Source: Tepidiforma bonchosmolovskayae (GTDB taxonomy: Bacteria > Chloroflexota > Dehalococcoidia > Tepidiformales > Tepidiformaceae). Taken from it: a stretch of 64,000 bases of DNA. The notes under the pieces were generated by a model. That model was not told the origin of the DNA. It did no database searches and worked only from the letters and a program-made list of their open reading frames with translations. Every line of letters starts with the position of its first letter. Within the stretch, counting starts at the first letter, position 1. The translations under genes were made by a program, and so were the position numbers. This document shows, piece by piece, positions 7,793 through 16,039 of this stretch. The stretch is from positions 1,488,001 to 1,552,000 of the forward strand of contig NZ_CP042829.1 of assembly GCF_008838325.1 (NCBI RefSeq), in the 5' to 3' direction.

Positions 7793-8647
7793 CTACTCCT
7801 CGAGGAACTCGTTCACCAGCTCCATGAACCGCTCGAACTGGTCGTGGTGCACCCAGTGCCCCGCACCCTCCACCTCCACCGCCCGGTAGTCGTGGAACGC
7901 CGAAAGGTCGGGCGGCCCGCCCGGGCGCGTCCCCCAGCTCTCCCGCCCCCAGATGATCAGCATCGGACAGCGGATCTGGTTCCAGAGGTCCCGGGCGTCC
8001 TCCATGTTGAACTCGTACGGCGACCCCGCGTGCGTGTAGTTGTCGAACTTCCACGTATAGCCCGCCTCCGTCGCGCGCACGCCGTGCTCCGTCAGGTGCC
8101 GCGCCAGCTCCGGCGAAAGGTGCCGGTTCGCCTCCTGCATCCGCCGTGTCGCGTCCTCGAGCGTCGGGTAGGTCCTCAGCTGGCGCCGCTCCAGCTCGCG
8201 CATGCTCTCCACCCACTGCCGCATCCGCCGGTGCGCCGGGCGCCGCTCCCGCTGCCAGCCGAGCCCGCCCAGCCCTTCGATCGTCACCAGCTTCCGCACC
8301 TTCTCCGGGAACGCGCCCGCGTACTGGAGCGCTACCCCGCCCCCGAGGCTGTGCCCGATGATCACGTACGGCGCCCGCCCGATCGCCTCCCCCAGCGCGT
8401 GGATATCCAGCGCGTAATCGATGATGGAGTAGTTCCCGCCGATCGCCCAGTCCGAATCGCCGTGCCCGCGCAGGTCCGGCGCATACACGCAGAACCGGTC
8501 CACCAGTGCCTGCGCCACGCGGTCCCACGAGCGGGCGTGGTCGCGCGTGCCGTGGATGAGGATGAGCGGCGGCTTCGACTCGTCGCCCCAGGTCAGGTAG
8601 TGCAGCTTCAGCCGCTGCGAGGTGTACCAGCGCGAGACGGGCTCCAT
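7793..8647 (-). CDS. Alpha/beta hydrolase
   Basis: The 284-residue enzyme has the classic single-domain fold. The oxyanion HGTRD segment is near residue 33, the nucleophile elbow GHSLGGG is near residue 98, the acid sits in the region around LIIWGRESWG, and the catalytic His is in GAGHWVHHDQ near the end. A cap rich in Arg and Glu (about residues 128-165) covers the active site. Esters, epoxides, C-C bonds or lactones are all possible substrates. The ATG is six bases after a CACGAT element, suggesting its own leaderless promoter. Function beyond the family is unknown. Confidence 0.87.
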   Translation of the reverse strand: MEPVSRWYTSQRLKLHYLTWGDESKPPLILIHGTRDHARSWDRVAQALVDRFCVYAPDLRGHGDSDWAIGGNYSIIDYALDIHALGEAIGRAPYVIIGHSLGGGVALQYAGAFPEKVRKLVTIEGLGGLGWQRERRPAHRRMRQWVESMRELERRQLRTYPTLEDATRRMQEANRHLSPELARHLTEHGVRATEAGYTWKFDNYTHAGSPYEFNMEDARDLWNQIRCPMLIIWGRESWGTRPGGPPDLSAFHDYRAVEVEGAGHWVHHDQFERFMELVNEFLEE

Positions 8648-8680
8648 GCCCGCATCGTGCCGCCCGGCGCCCCGTCCCGT

Positions 8681-9316
8681 CTACAGGCGCGGCAGCGGAA
8701 TGCCCAGCGCCTCCTCCAGCTCATCGATCGCCCGGGTCGTCTCGTCGACCTTGATCGTGTGCATCCCCAGCGCCTTCGCCCCCTTCAGGTTCGCCCCGAG
8801 GTCGTCGAGGAAGACCGCCTCCGGCGGCTCGATGCCGAGCTGCTCGCACGCGATCTGGTAAATCCGCGGCTCTGGCTTCCGCACCCCCACAATCGCCGAT
8901 TCGACCACCACATCGAACAGGCTGTGCACGTCGATGCCGCTCGTCCGCCGCTGGGCCGGCTCGTCGCGCGCCACGTTGTTCGTGATGCTGCCCAGCTTCA
9001 CCTTTCCGCGCAGGTGGCGCACCACCGCCACCATCTCCGGCCGCTCGCCGAACCCCTGGAAGAACCACTCGAGGAAGTACTTCCCTGTGGCCTGCGTGTC
9101 GATCCCGGCGATGTGCCGGTCGAACAGCTCCGCGAACCCCTCAGGCGGAATCTCGCTCCGTTCGAACCGCGACCACGGCCCGTCCTCCGGCGCGAAAATT
9201 GCCACGCGCACCTCGTCGGGGATCCCGTGCTCCCGGCAGAACTCCTTGATGCGGGTCACCGGCGAGTGCGTCAGCACCCCGCCGATATCGAAAATCGCTG
9301 CGCGAAAACGGCTCAT
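8681..9316 (-). CDS. HAD-superfamily hydrolase, subclass IA
   Basis: The product is a 211-residue phosphatase-like protein with AIFDIGGVL (motif I, with the second Asp replaced by Gly as in epoxide-hydrolase N-domain and ACAD10-type HADs), SITNN (motif II), VGVRKPEPRIY (motif III lysine) and FLDDLGANLKGAKALG (motif IV). The loss of the second motif-I aspartate is usual for this subgroup and points to a non-standard phosphatase. A TACAAT element ends exactly six bases before the ATG. The substrate is unknown. Confidence 0.85.
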   Translation of the reverse strand: MSRFRAAIFDIGGVLTHSPVTRIKEFCREHGIPDEVRVAIFAPEDGPWSRFERSEIPPEGFAELFDRHIAGIDTQATGKYFLEWFFQGFGERPEMVAVVRHLRGKVKLGSITNNVARDEPAQRRTSGIDVHSLFDVVVESAIVGVRKPEPRIYQIACEQLGIEPPEAVFLDDLGANLKGAKALGMHTIKVDETTRAIDELEEALGIPLPRL

Positions 9317-9406
9317 GGCCAAATTGTACGGAGCCCGGCCGCAAGGAGCCGTTCTCCGCGATCCCTGCTATCCTTCGCCGGCCGCTCCTGCGGACCGGGA
9401 GGTCGC

Positions 9407-10309
9407 ATGCCCCAGCCGTTCGATATCGTCTTCCTCGGCACCGGCAGCCCGCTTCCCAGCCCCGACCGCTGCGGCTGCGGGCACGTCATCGTCGCCGCCG
9501 GCCAGCACATCCTCGTCGACTGCGGCTGGGGCGCCGCCCGCCGGATTCTCGCTTCCGGCATCATGCCCTCCGCCATCGATACCGCCGTCTTCACCCACAT
9601 GCACACCGACCACATCACCGACTTCCCGGACTTCCTCTTCCTCCGCTGGACGTCCGGCGCACGCGTGCCGCTCCGCGTCTACGGCCCCGAGGGCACCGGC
9701 GAGATGGTCGAAGGCTTCCTCCACGCCCTCCGGCGCGATATCGGCTTCCGCCTCGCCCACCACGGCGACAAGCTCCACCCCGACGGCATCGTCGTCGAAG
9801 TCACCGAAATCTCCCCCTCGGCCCGTCCCGCGCCCTTCTTCGAACGCGACGGCCTCGTGCTCGAACGGTTCGAAGTCGACCACTTCCCCGTTGTCCCGGC
9901 CTTCGGCTACCGTGCCCGCTTCGATGGCCGGACCGCCGTTCTTTCCGGCGATACCTCCTTCTGCGAAAGCCTCCTCCATGCCGCGGAGGGCGCCGATATG
10001 CTCGTCTGCGAAGCGCTCAACACCCCCATGCTCAACGAGCGGATCGCCGCCCTCCGCGCCATCGGCCGCGACCTGCAGGCCTCCCTCTTCGAGGACGTCC
10101 CCAGCTACCACATCGACGTGAGCGATGTCGCCCGGCTCGCGCAGCAGGCCGGTGTCCGCCAGCTTGTCCTCAATCACCTCATCCCGCCCGTCCCCAACAG
10201 CGGCCCCGAACTCGACCGCTTCATCGCAGGCATGGCCGAGCGCTTCCGCGGCCCCATCCGCGTTGCCCGCGATACCGAACGCATCCCCGTTCCCGGAGCC
10301 CCCGCATGA
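9407..10309 (+). CDS. MBL-fold metallohydrolase (RNase Z/arylsulfatase-like)
   Basis: The 300-residue product has a metallo-beta-lactamase fold. Metal ligands are visible in THMHTDH (about residues 65-71), VDHFPV, SGDTSF and LNHLIPP. The opening FLGTGSPLPSPDRCG is that of the RNase Z-like group that includes metal-dependent hydrolases such as arylsulfatase AtsA. The exosite that binds tRNA in true RNase Z is not evident, so a small-molecule phosphodiester, sulfate ester or lactone is more likely. GGGAGG lies 5 bases before the ATG. It overlaps the next gene by four bases (ATGA). Confidence 0.87.
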   Translation: MPQPFDIVFLGTGSPLPSPDRCGCGHVIVAAGQHILVDCGWGAARRILASGIMPSAIDTAVFTHMHTDHITDFPDFLFLRWTSGARVPLRVYGPEGTGEMVEGFLHALRRDIGFRLAHHGDKLHPDGIVVEVTEISPSARPAPFFERDGLVLERFEVDHFPVVPAFGYRARFDGRTAVLSGDTSFCESLLHAAEGADMLVCEALNTPMLNERIAALRAIGRDLQASLFEDVPSYHIDVSDVARLAQQAGVRQLVLNHLIPPVPNSGPELDRFIAGMAERFRGPIRVARDTERIPVPGAPA

Positions 10310-10884
10310 GCCATGACGAGATGTTCGTCGCCTCCCTTCGCAACCGTATCCGCGCCATGAACACCCTCTGGGAGCGCGCCATCAGCGACATGACCCTCGA
10401 GCAGCTCAACCACCACGAGCGCGCCGGCGTCCTTCCCATCGCCTTCAGCTTCAGCCACTACATCCGCTCGCAGGACCAGTCGATCAGCGCCATCTTCCTC
10501 GGCGAACCCCCGCTCTGGCAGCAGGGCGGCTGGGCGGCAAAGGTCGGCGTCACTGTCGATGCCCTCGGCCGCGAGGAAACCGTCGAGCAGATGGAGCACC
10601 AGCGCTTCGGCGACCTCGACGCATGGAAGGCGTACCAGTCCGGGGTCATCGCCCGCACCACCCGCGTCCTCGAAACCCTCACCGCCGCCCGCCTCGCCGA
10701 GGTCGTCCTGCCGCAGCTCCCGCCCAACATGCAGAACATCTTCTGCGCCCTCGTCATCGGTCCCGGTGCGCCCCTCCGCCGCCTCGACGTGCTCGAGTGC
10801 TTCGTCTACCAGCACGGCCTCCGCCACATGGGCGAAGTCGAGCATGGCCGCGCCCTCGTCGGCCTCGGTGGCATGACCTCCTGA
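10306..10884 (+). CDS. DinB-family protein
   Basis: This 192-residue four-helix-bundle protein resembles the DinB/YfiT superfamily, whose metal-dependent members include thiol S-transferases. An FSFSHYIRSQDQSI segment (about residues 47-60) supplies the first likely metal His and a YQHGLRHMGEVEHGR segment near the C-terminus supplies two or three more. It starts inside the stop of the metallohydrolase, so the two are translationally coupled and may process the same compound. The substrate is unknown. Confidence 0.78.
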   Translation: MSHDEMFVASLRNRIRAMNTLWERAISDMTLEQLNHHERAGVLPIAFSFSHYIRSQDQSISAIFLGEPPLWQQGGWAAKVGVTVDALGREETVEQMEHQRFGDLDAWKAYQSGVIARTTRVLETLTAARLAEVVLPQLPPNMQNIFCALVIGPGAPLRRLDVLECFVYQHGLRHMGEVEHGRALVGLGGMTS

Positions 10885-10950
10885 CGCCATTTCAGGAATT
10901 TACCGAAACGCAGCTAGAAATCCTTTCACGCCGGGTCTAACATCGACCGT

Positions 10951-11319
10951 ATGACCGGCGAAGAAACGCCTGTCCGCCGCATCCTCGTGATCGACGACGA
11001 AGCCGCCGTCCGCAGCATGCTCACCCGCGCGCTCGCGCTCTGGCAGTTCGAAACCGTCGCCGTCCCCACCGCTGAAGAGGGTCTCGCCCACCTCCGCGCC
11101 GGCGAACGGTTCGCCTGCATCCTCCTCGACCTCACCATGCCCGGCATGGGCGGTGAGGCGGCCCTCCGCGAAATCGAGGCAGTCGCCCCCGGCACCCCGG
11201 TCGCCCTCATGAGCGGCTTCCCCCGCGACGACCTCGCCGGGCAGGGTCGCCACTTCATCGCCAAGCCGTTCGACCTCGAGACCCTCCACAGCCTCCTCGA
11301 ACGGCTCGCCGGGCCCTAG
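10951..11319 (+). CDS. Single-domain response regulator (CheY-like)
   Basis: The protein is just a 122-residue receiver domain. The acidic pair is Asp15-Asp16 (VIDDE), the phospho-acceptor is Asp60 in LLDLTMPGMGG, and the conserved Lys is in IAKPFD near residue 105. The T/S position is the Ser of LMSGF. No output domain follows, so it must act by protein contact or as a phosphate relay. No histidine kinase is in the window. A TAACAT element is seven bases before the start. Confidence 0.92.
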   Translation: MTGEETPVRRILVIDDEAAVRSMLTRALALWQFETVAVPTAEEGLAHLRAGERFACILLDLTMPGMGGEAALREIEAVAPGTPVALMSGFPRDDLAGQGRHFIAKPFDLETLHSLLERLAGP

Positions 11320-11364
11320 TGCGCCTGCGCGAACCAGCCTCCCCCCGGGTGGTATCCTGAGAAC

Positions 11365-11739
11365 GTGAGCACCGAAACGCACGGCGTCGTCGACGTCAGC
11401 CCCTACTGCCCGGCCTTCCAGCACACCGTCGAGCTCATCGGCCGCCGCTGGACCGGCGCCATCATCCGTTCGCTCCTCGCCGGCTCCTGCCGCTTCTCCG
11501 CCATCCTGGCCGCCATCCCCGGCCTCTCGGACCGCCTCCTCGCCGAGCGGCTCCGCGAACTCGAAGCCGAGGGCATCGTCAGCCGCACGGTCTACCCCGA
11601 GCACCCCGTCCGCATCGAGTACCGCCTGACCGAAAAGGGCCGCGAACTCGAGCGGATTGTCGCCGCCATCGATGCCTGGACCGCGCGCTGGTTCGACCCG
11701 GCGGCCCACGGCATCGGGCCCGGCGATCCCGCCGGCTGA
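11365..11739 (+). CDS. HxlR-family transcriptional regulator
   Basis: This is a 124-residue winged-helix protein of the HxlR/MarR-like type. CPAFQHTVELIGRRWT is the usual N-terminal helix with the conserved Cys (redox- or formaldehyde-sensitive in some relatives). FSAILAAIPGLSDRLLAERLRELE is the HTH, followed by the wing TVYPEHPVRIEYRLTEKG. The start is a GTG exactly six bases after TATCCT, so translation probably begins at the 5' end of the mRNA. Its target is unknown; such proteins often control a neighbouring reductase or thiol gene. Confidence 0.9.
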   Translation: MSTETHGVVDVSPYCPAFQHTVELIGRRWTGAIIRSLLAGSCRFSAILAAIPGLSDRLLAERLRELEAEGIVSRTVYPEHPVRIEYRLTEKGRELERIVAAIDAWTARWFDPAAHGIGPGDPAG

Positions 11740-11747
11740 GCGCCCGG

Positions 11748-11777
11748 TTTACAGCCCATCACGGAATTGCTTAGGCT
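11748..11777 (+). promoter_or_regulatory. Probable sigma-70 promoter
   Basis: TTTACA at 11748-11753 and TAGGCT at 11772-11777 are 18 bases apart, followed by AGGAGG at 11795-11800 and the ATG of the LysM lipoprotein at 11806. TAGGCT also serves as the likely -10 at 24432. Confidence 0.45.
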
Positions 11778-11805
11778 TCGTCGCGGGGGCCCACAGGAGG
11801 GTTCG

Positions 11806-12198
11806 ATGCGCACGATGCTCGCCGGCGTCGCCCTGGCCGCGTTCCTCGCGGCCGCATGCGGCGGAGGCGGCGGCGGGCCGGGCGGCAACCCCTTCGGCGA
11901 ACCGACCGCCGCCGGCACCCGGGCCGCCGCTACCGCCCCGGGCGGCGCCTCGCCCGCCGCCACGCCGGCAGCCGCCGGGACCGCCAGCCCGACGCCGTCG
12001 CCGGTCCCCGACACCTACACGGTCCAGGAGGGCGACACCCTCGGCGCCATCGCCGAGCGGTTCGGACTCACCATCGCCGACCTCGTTGCCGCCAACGCCC
12101 TCGCCGACCCCGACCTGATCTTCCCCGGCCAGGAGCTCCGTATCCCCAAACCCGGCACCGCTCCTTCCCCCTCCCCAACCGCGACCCCCACCCCCTGA
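11806..12198 (+). CDS. LysM-domain lipoprotein
   Basis: The 130-residue precursor has a signal peptide and the lipobox AAAC at about residues 16-19 followed by glycines, then a Pro/Thr/Ala linker, then one LysM domain (YTVQEGDTLGAIAERFG through PGQELRIP, about residues 69-112). LysM binds N-acetylglucosamine in peptidoglycan, so the mature protein should be membrane-tethered and wall-bound. AGGAGG lies 5 bases before the ATG. The C-terminal tail is Pro/Ser/Thr only, with no enzymatic domain. Confidence 0.88.
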   Translation: MRTMLAGVALAAFLAAACGGGGGGPGGNPFGEPTAAGTRAAATAPGGASPAATPAAAGTASPTPSPVPDTYTVQEGDTLGAIAERFGLTIADLVAANALADPDLIFPGQELRIPKPGTAPSPSPTATPTP

Positions 12199-12270
12199 CC
12201 CCGCCGCCCCGCCAACCCGGCCCCCGCTCGAAGCCTTGAGCCTGACCGGTCAGCCGCCCGCATCACACTC

Positions 12271-12366
12271 GCTCCCTCCTCCCCGCTCCCTCCTCCCTCG
12301 GCGGGGAGGAGCGGCCGGGCGGGGCTCCCTCCTCCCTGCTCCCCGCTCCCCGCTCCCTGCTCCCTC
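12271..12366. repeat. GCTCCCN-type repeat array with inverted repeat
   Basis: Multiple GCTCCCT/GCTCCCC heptamers and CTCCTCCC units fill the space before the permease. In the middle, CTCCTCCC and GGGAGGAG can pair around a 5-6 base loop. The array stops just before the TACCAT promoter element at 12370. Confidence 0.7.
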
Positions 12367-12381
12367 CCCTACCATGTCCCC

Positions 12382-13239
12382 GTGAGCGACTTCGCCAACA
12401 TCTTCCTCGCCCTCCTGCTCGAGGCCACGCCGTTCCTCCTCGCCGGCGTCATCGTCTCCGTCGTTGCGGGCCCGGCCGTCGAGCGCATCCTCGCCTCTGC
12501 CGCCTTCCGCAGCCCCGCCGCCAGCATCGCCGCCGGCGCAGGCGCCGGCCTCATCCTCCCCATGTGCGACTGCGGCAACCGCCCCCTCGCCCACCGCCTC
12601 GCGCTCGCCGGCCGCCGCGAGTTCGCCCTCGCCTTCCTCGTCGCCGCACCCGTCATCAACCCGATCGTCATCGTCACCACCTGGCTCGCCTTCCGCGATG
12701 CCGAACTCGTCGCCCTCCGGCTCGGCCTCACCGTCCTCGCCGCCGTTGCCGTCGCGCTGGTCGTCTCGCGCTTCCGCCGCGACATCGCCCTCCCGCTCGA
12801 AACCGAATTCCCTGCCGAAGCCGGTCCCCGGCCCCCCGCCGGCCCCGCCGCCTGGGCCCCGCGCGTCCTTGAGGAGTTCTTCGAGCTCTTCCAGTACCTC
12901 GTCATCGGCGCTGCCCTCGCCGCCGCCATCCAGGTCTTCGCCAGCCAGGAGGATTTCCTCTCCGCCAGCGGCGTCTTCCTCTCCATCGCCGCCCTCATGT
13001 TCCTCGCCTTCCTCCTGAGCATCTGCTCCAGCGTCGATGCATTCGTCGTCGCCGGTCTGGGCGGCGCCATCGGCCTCGGGCCCGCGCTCGCCTTCCTCGT
13101 CTTCGGGCCGCTCGTCAACCTCAAGTCCATCCCGATGTACCTGCGCCTCTTCTCCGGCCCGGCCGTCGCGGTCCTCGTCGTCATCTGCGCCCAGGTCGCC
13201 TTCGTCGGCGCCGCCGTCGCGGAGCTCCGCGCATGGTGA
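12382..13239 (+). CDS. DUF318 (COG0701) permease
   Basis: The 285-residue product is a multi-helix permease of the ArsP/YraQ family, with about eight hydrophobic segments in two halves. The first half carries PMCDCGNRPLAHRL, corresponding to the conserved cysteine region, and the second carries LSICSSVDAFV; each half has the F-G-P-L-x-N-x-K-like end motif (APVINPIVI; FGPLVNLKSI). The family exports organoarsenicals or other metal(loid)-thiol compounds, but this copy's cargo is unknown. GTG start, six bases after TACCAT. It overlaps its partner by seven bases. Confidence 0.88.
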   Translation: MSDFANIFLALLLEATPFLLAGVIVSVVAGPAVERILASAAFRSPAASIAAGAGAGLILPMCDCGNRPLAHRLALAGRREFALAFLVAAPVINPIVIVTTWLAFRDAELVALRLGLTVLAAVAVALVVSRFRRDIALPLETEFPAEAGPRPPAGPAAWAPRVLEEFFELFQYLVIGAALAAAIQVFASQEDFLSASGVFLSIAALMFLAFLLSICSSVDAFVVAGLGGAIGLGPALAFLVFGPLVNLKSIPMYLRLFSGPAVAVLVVICAQVAFVGAAVAELRAW

Positions 13240-13922
13240 GAGACGCCGACTACGCCCTCGCCGCCGCCGCGCTCGGCCTCCTCATCGCCTGGCGCCTCGC
13301 CGACGGCACCGCCCGCAACCTCGTCCAGGGGTGGTACGTGCCCATCCTCGCCGCCACTGCAGTCCTGCTGCTGGCCGCTGCCGCGCTCACCATCCCCGTC
13401 GCTCTGCGTGACGGCCTGGCCCGCTGGCGCAGGCCCTCCGCTGCCGGGTCTGTCGCCGCCGCAGCCATCGGCCTGCCGCTCGTCATCGCCGCCGCCTTCG
13501 AACCGCGCCCGCTCGCCTCGGCCAGCCTCGACCTCTCCGCTGCCGCCGCCCGCCAGTTCAGCGCCTCGGCCAGCGCCGCCGACCCCGCCCGCCGCAACAT
13601 CTACCAGTGGGCCTATGAGTTCGAAACCGCCGACCCCGCGGCCATCGCCGGCCAGCCCGTCGACGTCATCGGCTTCGTCTACCGCCGCGAGGGCGACCCG
13701 CCCGAACGGTTGCGCGTCGCCCGCTTCGTCGTCGCCTGCTGCATCGCCGATGCGCAGGGCTTCACCCTCCCCGTCCTTTGGAAGGACGCCAGCACGCTCG
13801 CCAACGACCAGTGGGTCCGCGTCACCGGCCGCGTCGGCATCGGCCCCGACGGCGCCCCCATCGTCCTCGCCGCGAGCGTAGCCCCCATCGAGGCACCCCA
13901 AAATCCGTACATTTATCCGTGA
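13233..13922 (+). CDS. DUF1980/TIGR03943-family permease partner
   Basis: This 229-residue protein has two N-terminal membrane helices (about 8-24 and 34-55), a third at about 70-88, and a soluble beta-rich domain (VDVIGFVYRREGD through WVRVTGRVGIG). It is the known partner of DUF318 permeases, together thought to form one membrane complex. The soluble part contains VACCIADAQGF, with a Cys pair that may bind metal or thiol. The overlap with the permease gene shows translational coupling. Its own stop overlaps a GTG that may start the next gene. Confidence 0.85.
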   Translation: MVRDADYALAAAALGLLIAWRLADGTARNLVQGWYVPILAATAVLLLAAAALTIPVALRDGLARWRRPSAAGSVAAAAIGLPLVIAAAFEPRPLASASLDLSAAAARQFSASASAADPARRNIYQWAYEFETADPAAIAGQPVDVIGFVYRREGDPPERLRVARFVVACCIADAQGFTLPVLWKDASTLANDQWVRVTGRVGIGPDGAPIVLAASVAPIEAPQNPYIYP

Positions 13923-14046
13923 CGAACGCCCCGCCCTCGCCGCCCTCGGCGCCGTCACCGCGGTCGCCCTCGGCATCCTGCTGGCGGTCCTCCTCCTCGG
14001 CGACCAGCGCCGCATCCGCGTCGTCCTCGCATCCCCCGACGCCGCC

Positions 14047-15261
14047 GTGCCCGCGCCCGTCACCCTCCGCGAAATCACCCTCGCCTTCGACCGCGAACCC
14101 GACCGCGCCGCCGTCGAAGCCGCCCTCGCCTTCGACCCCCCGCTCGAGGGCACCGTCCGCTGGCGCGGCCGGACGCTCGTCTTCGTGCCCGCCGGCCCGC
14201 TCGAACCCGGCGAGTACCGCATCCGCCTAGCGCCCGGCACGCTCGGCCGCCGCGCCGAACCCCTCCGCGAGCCGTTCGAACACCGCTTCACCGTCCGCGA
14301 ACCCGGCGTCGCCGTCGTGCAGGTTGCACCCGGCCGGACCGAAGAGCGCCTCGTCGAACTCCGGGCCGGCCAGGAGCCCCGCGTCCTCGCCCGCGCCCCG
14401 CGCATCATCGACTTCGCCGTCTCGCCCGACGGCGCCCAGGTCGCCGTTGTCACCGCGGGCCCTGACGGCCGCGGCAGCCTCGCCCTCGTCCGGGTGAGCG
14501 ACGGCGCGGCCACATCCCTCGTCTTCGACCCCGCCATCAACGTCGGCGGCGTCGCCTGGTCGCCCGATGGCGCGACCCTCGCCGTCGTCCGCCGCGATGC
14601 CCTCCCCGTCGGGGGCGAAGGCGTGCCCCGCGCCTGGCTTGTCCGCCTCTCCGGCGAATTCGTCGCCACCCTCGACCCCGAAGGCCTCCCCTCCCTCTAC
14701 CCGTCGTGGTCGCCCGATGGCCAGCACCTTGCCTATATCTCGCCGAGCGATGCCCGCCTCATCGTCGTCAACCTCGCCACACAGGAGCGCCGCGACCTCG
14801 GCCAGCCGCGCGGGGGCGCCGCCGCCTGGTCGCCCGACTCCCGCATCGTCGCCTTCGAAAGCGTGCCCCGGACAGCGGCCGGAGCCACTCCGCCGCAGCC
14901 CGTGCGCGTCGTGAGCCTCGATGCCGCCGTCGACCTCGTCCTCGGCAGGGAAGGCGAAATCCGCTCTGCTCCCCGCTTCCTCGACAGCGAGACGGTCGCC
15001 ACCCTCCGCCGCGTCATCGGTCCCCAGCGCACCGGCACCGACCTCGTCTTCGAATCCGTCCGCGACGGCCGCCAGCTCCGCGCCATCAACCTCGCTGCCG
15101 GCACGGACCTCGTCCTCCACTGGGACCTCGCCCCCGGCGGCCGCTCCATCGTCTACACCGTCCAAACGGCGCAGCAGTTCACCACCATCACCCTCGACCT
15201 CGAATCCGGCGACCGCACCCCGCTCGCAGTCGGCGGCGACCTCCCCCGCTGGCTCCCCTGA
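14047..15261 (+). CDS. Membrane-anchored Ig-like plus WD40/PD40 beta-propeller protein, N-terminus uncertain
   Basis: From 14047 (GTG) the product has 404 residues: an Ig-like Big_5/SbsA domain (about 1-85) and a TolB-like propeller with repeated SPDG motifs (FAVSPDGAQVAV, WSPDGATLAVV, WSPDGQHLAYI, WSPDSRIVAFE, then a final LAPGGRSIVY). It probably binds ligands outside the cell. In the same frame, bases 13921-14046 encode a clear membrane anchor (ALAALGAVTAVALGILLAV) but contain no ATG, GTG or TTG. A GTG at 13919, overlapping the previous stop as GTGA, is one frame off. A one-base shift in the C-rich stretch at about 13929-13938 would join them. See the finding. Confidence 0.75.
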   Translation: MPAPVTLREITLAFDREPDRAAVEAALAFDPPLEGTVRWRGRTLVFVPAGPLEPGEYRIRLAPGTLGRRAEPLREPFEHRFTVREPGVAVVQVAPGRTEERLVELRAGQEPRVLARAPRIIDFAVSPDGAQVAVVTAGPDGRGSLALVRVSDGAATSLVFDPAINVGGVAWSPDGATLAVVRRDALPVGGEGVPRAWLVRLSGEFVATLDPEGLPSLYPSWSPDGQHLAYISPSDARLIVVNLATQERRDLGQPRGGAAAWSPDSRIVAFESVPRTAAGATPPQPVRVVSLDAAVDLVLGREGEIRSAPRFLDSETVATLRRVIGPQRTGTDLVFESVRDGRQLRAINLAAGTDLVLHWDLAPGGRSIVYTVQTAQQFTTITLDLESGDRTPLAVGGDLPRWLP

Positions 15262-15268
15262 CCGGCCG

Positions 15269-15994
15269 CTACGCCGTCTGCTCCTCCAGCAACCGTGCCA
15301 GCTCGAGGAAGTCCCGCGCCGTAATGTCGAACGACGGCTCCGGCTCGAGGTCGGGCTGCACGTTCGGCCCCGCCTCCTTCGGCCGGGGGATGAACGCCGC
15401 CCGCAGTCCCGCAGCCTGCGCGGCCTTCAGGTCGGCCTTGTGGGCGGCCACCAGCATCACCTGCCCCGGCGCGTACCCAAGCAGCCGCGCCCCCGCAAGG
15501 TACGCCTCCGGCTTCGGCTTGAATGCCCCGAGCGCATCCGCACCGAGCACGCAGTCCCACGGCAGCCCTGCCCGCTTCGCCATGTGCACCAGCAGCGCCA
15601 CGTTCCCGTTCGAGAGCGTCGAAATGACGTACCGCTGCTTCAGCCGCCACAGCCCCGGCACGCTGTCCGGCCACGGGTCGAGCCGGTGCCATGCCCGGTT
15701 CAGGTCCTCCCGCTCCGCCTCCGGCATGCCGCCGAGCCCGTACTGCGGCAGCAGCTCGTCCAGCTTCCGCCGGTGCAGCGCATCGGTCGTCATGAACGGC
15801 CACTCGCCCCGGTTCACCTTCGCGATGCCGCCGAGATACCCCTCGTACCGCCACGCGTCGGCGAACGCGCCCCAGTCGGCCGAAACGCCGTACCGTGCAC
15901 CTGCCGCCTCCAGCTCCCGGATGACCGACGACCGCCAGTTGACCACCGTGCCGAAGACGTCGAACACCAGCGCGCGCACGTCCCGGAGTGCCAT
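15269..15994 (-). CDS. Haloacid dehalogenase, type II
   Basis: The 241-residue product shows the (S)-2-haloacid dehalogenase layout: the nucleophile Asp in VFDVFGTVVNWR (about residues 11-22), STLSNGNVALL (motif II), GAFKPKPEAYL (motif III lysine) and LVAAHKADLKAAQAAGLRAAF (motif IV in the AAHxxDL form typical of this family). It would hydrolyse 2-haloalkanoic acids to 2-hydroxy acids via an aspartyl ester. A TAGACT element lies eight bases before the start. Activity on a halogenated substrate is family inference. Confidence 0.88.
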   Translation of the reverse strand: MALRDVRALVFDVFGTVVNWRSSVIRELEAAGARYGVSADWGAFADAWRYEGYLGGIAKVNRGEWPFMTTDALHRRKLDELLPQYGLGGMPEAEREDLNRAWHRLDPWPDSVPGLWRLKQRYVISTLSNGNVALLVHMAKRAGLPWDCVLGADALGAFKPKPEAYLAGARLLGYAPGQVMLVAAHKADLKAAQAAGLRAAFIPRPKEAGPNVQPDLEPEPSFDITARDFLELARLLEEQTA

Positions 15995-16039
15995 GGCCCG
16001 AAAGTCTACCCGAAGGCCTGCATTCCCGGCGAAGCCGTT

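Noticed and set aside
9307-9322. Possible seventh copy of the dyad near the HAD gene start
   Set aside because: Only the GGCCAA half is present; the other half-site at the four-base spacing does not match.
7529-9406. Open frame upstream of the metallohydrolase start
   Set aside because: It is antisense to the hydrolase and HAD genes; the real start at 9407 has GGGAGG and a family-like N-terminus.
10885-10950. Possible small RNA or terminator between DinB and response regulator genes
   Set aside because: No stable stem or U tract is visible; the AT-richer stretch is better explained as a promoter.
12369-14669. Open minus-strand frame of over 760 codons across the permease region
   Set aside because: It is antisense to three clearly conserved genes and very rich in Arg, Ala and Thr, as expected from the C-rich third codon position of the true genes.
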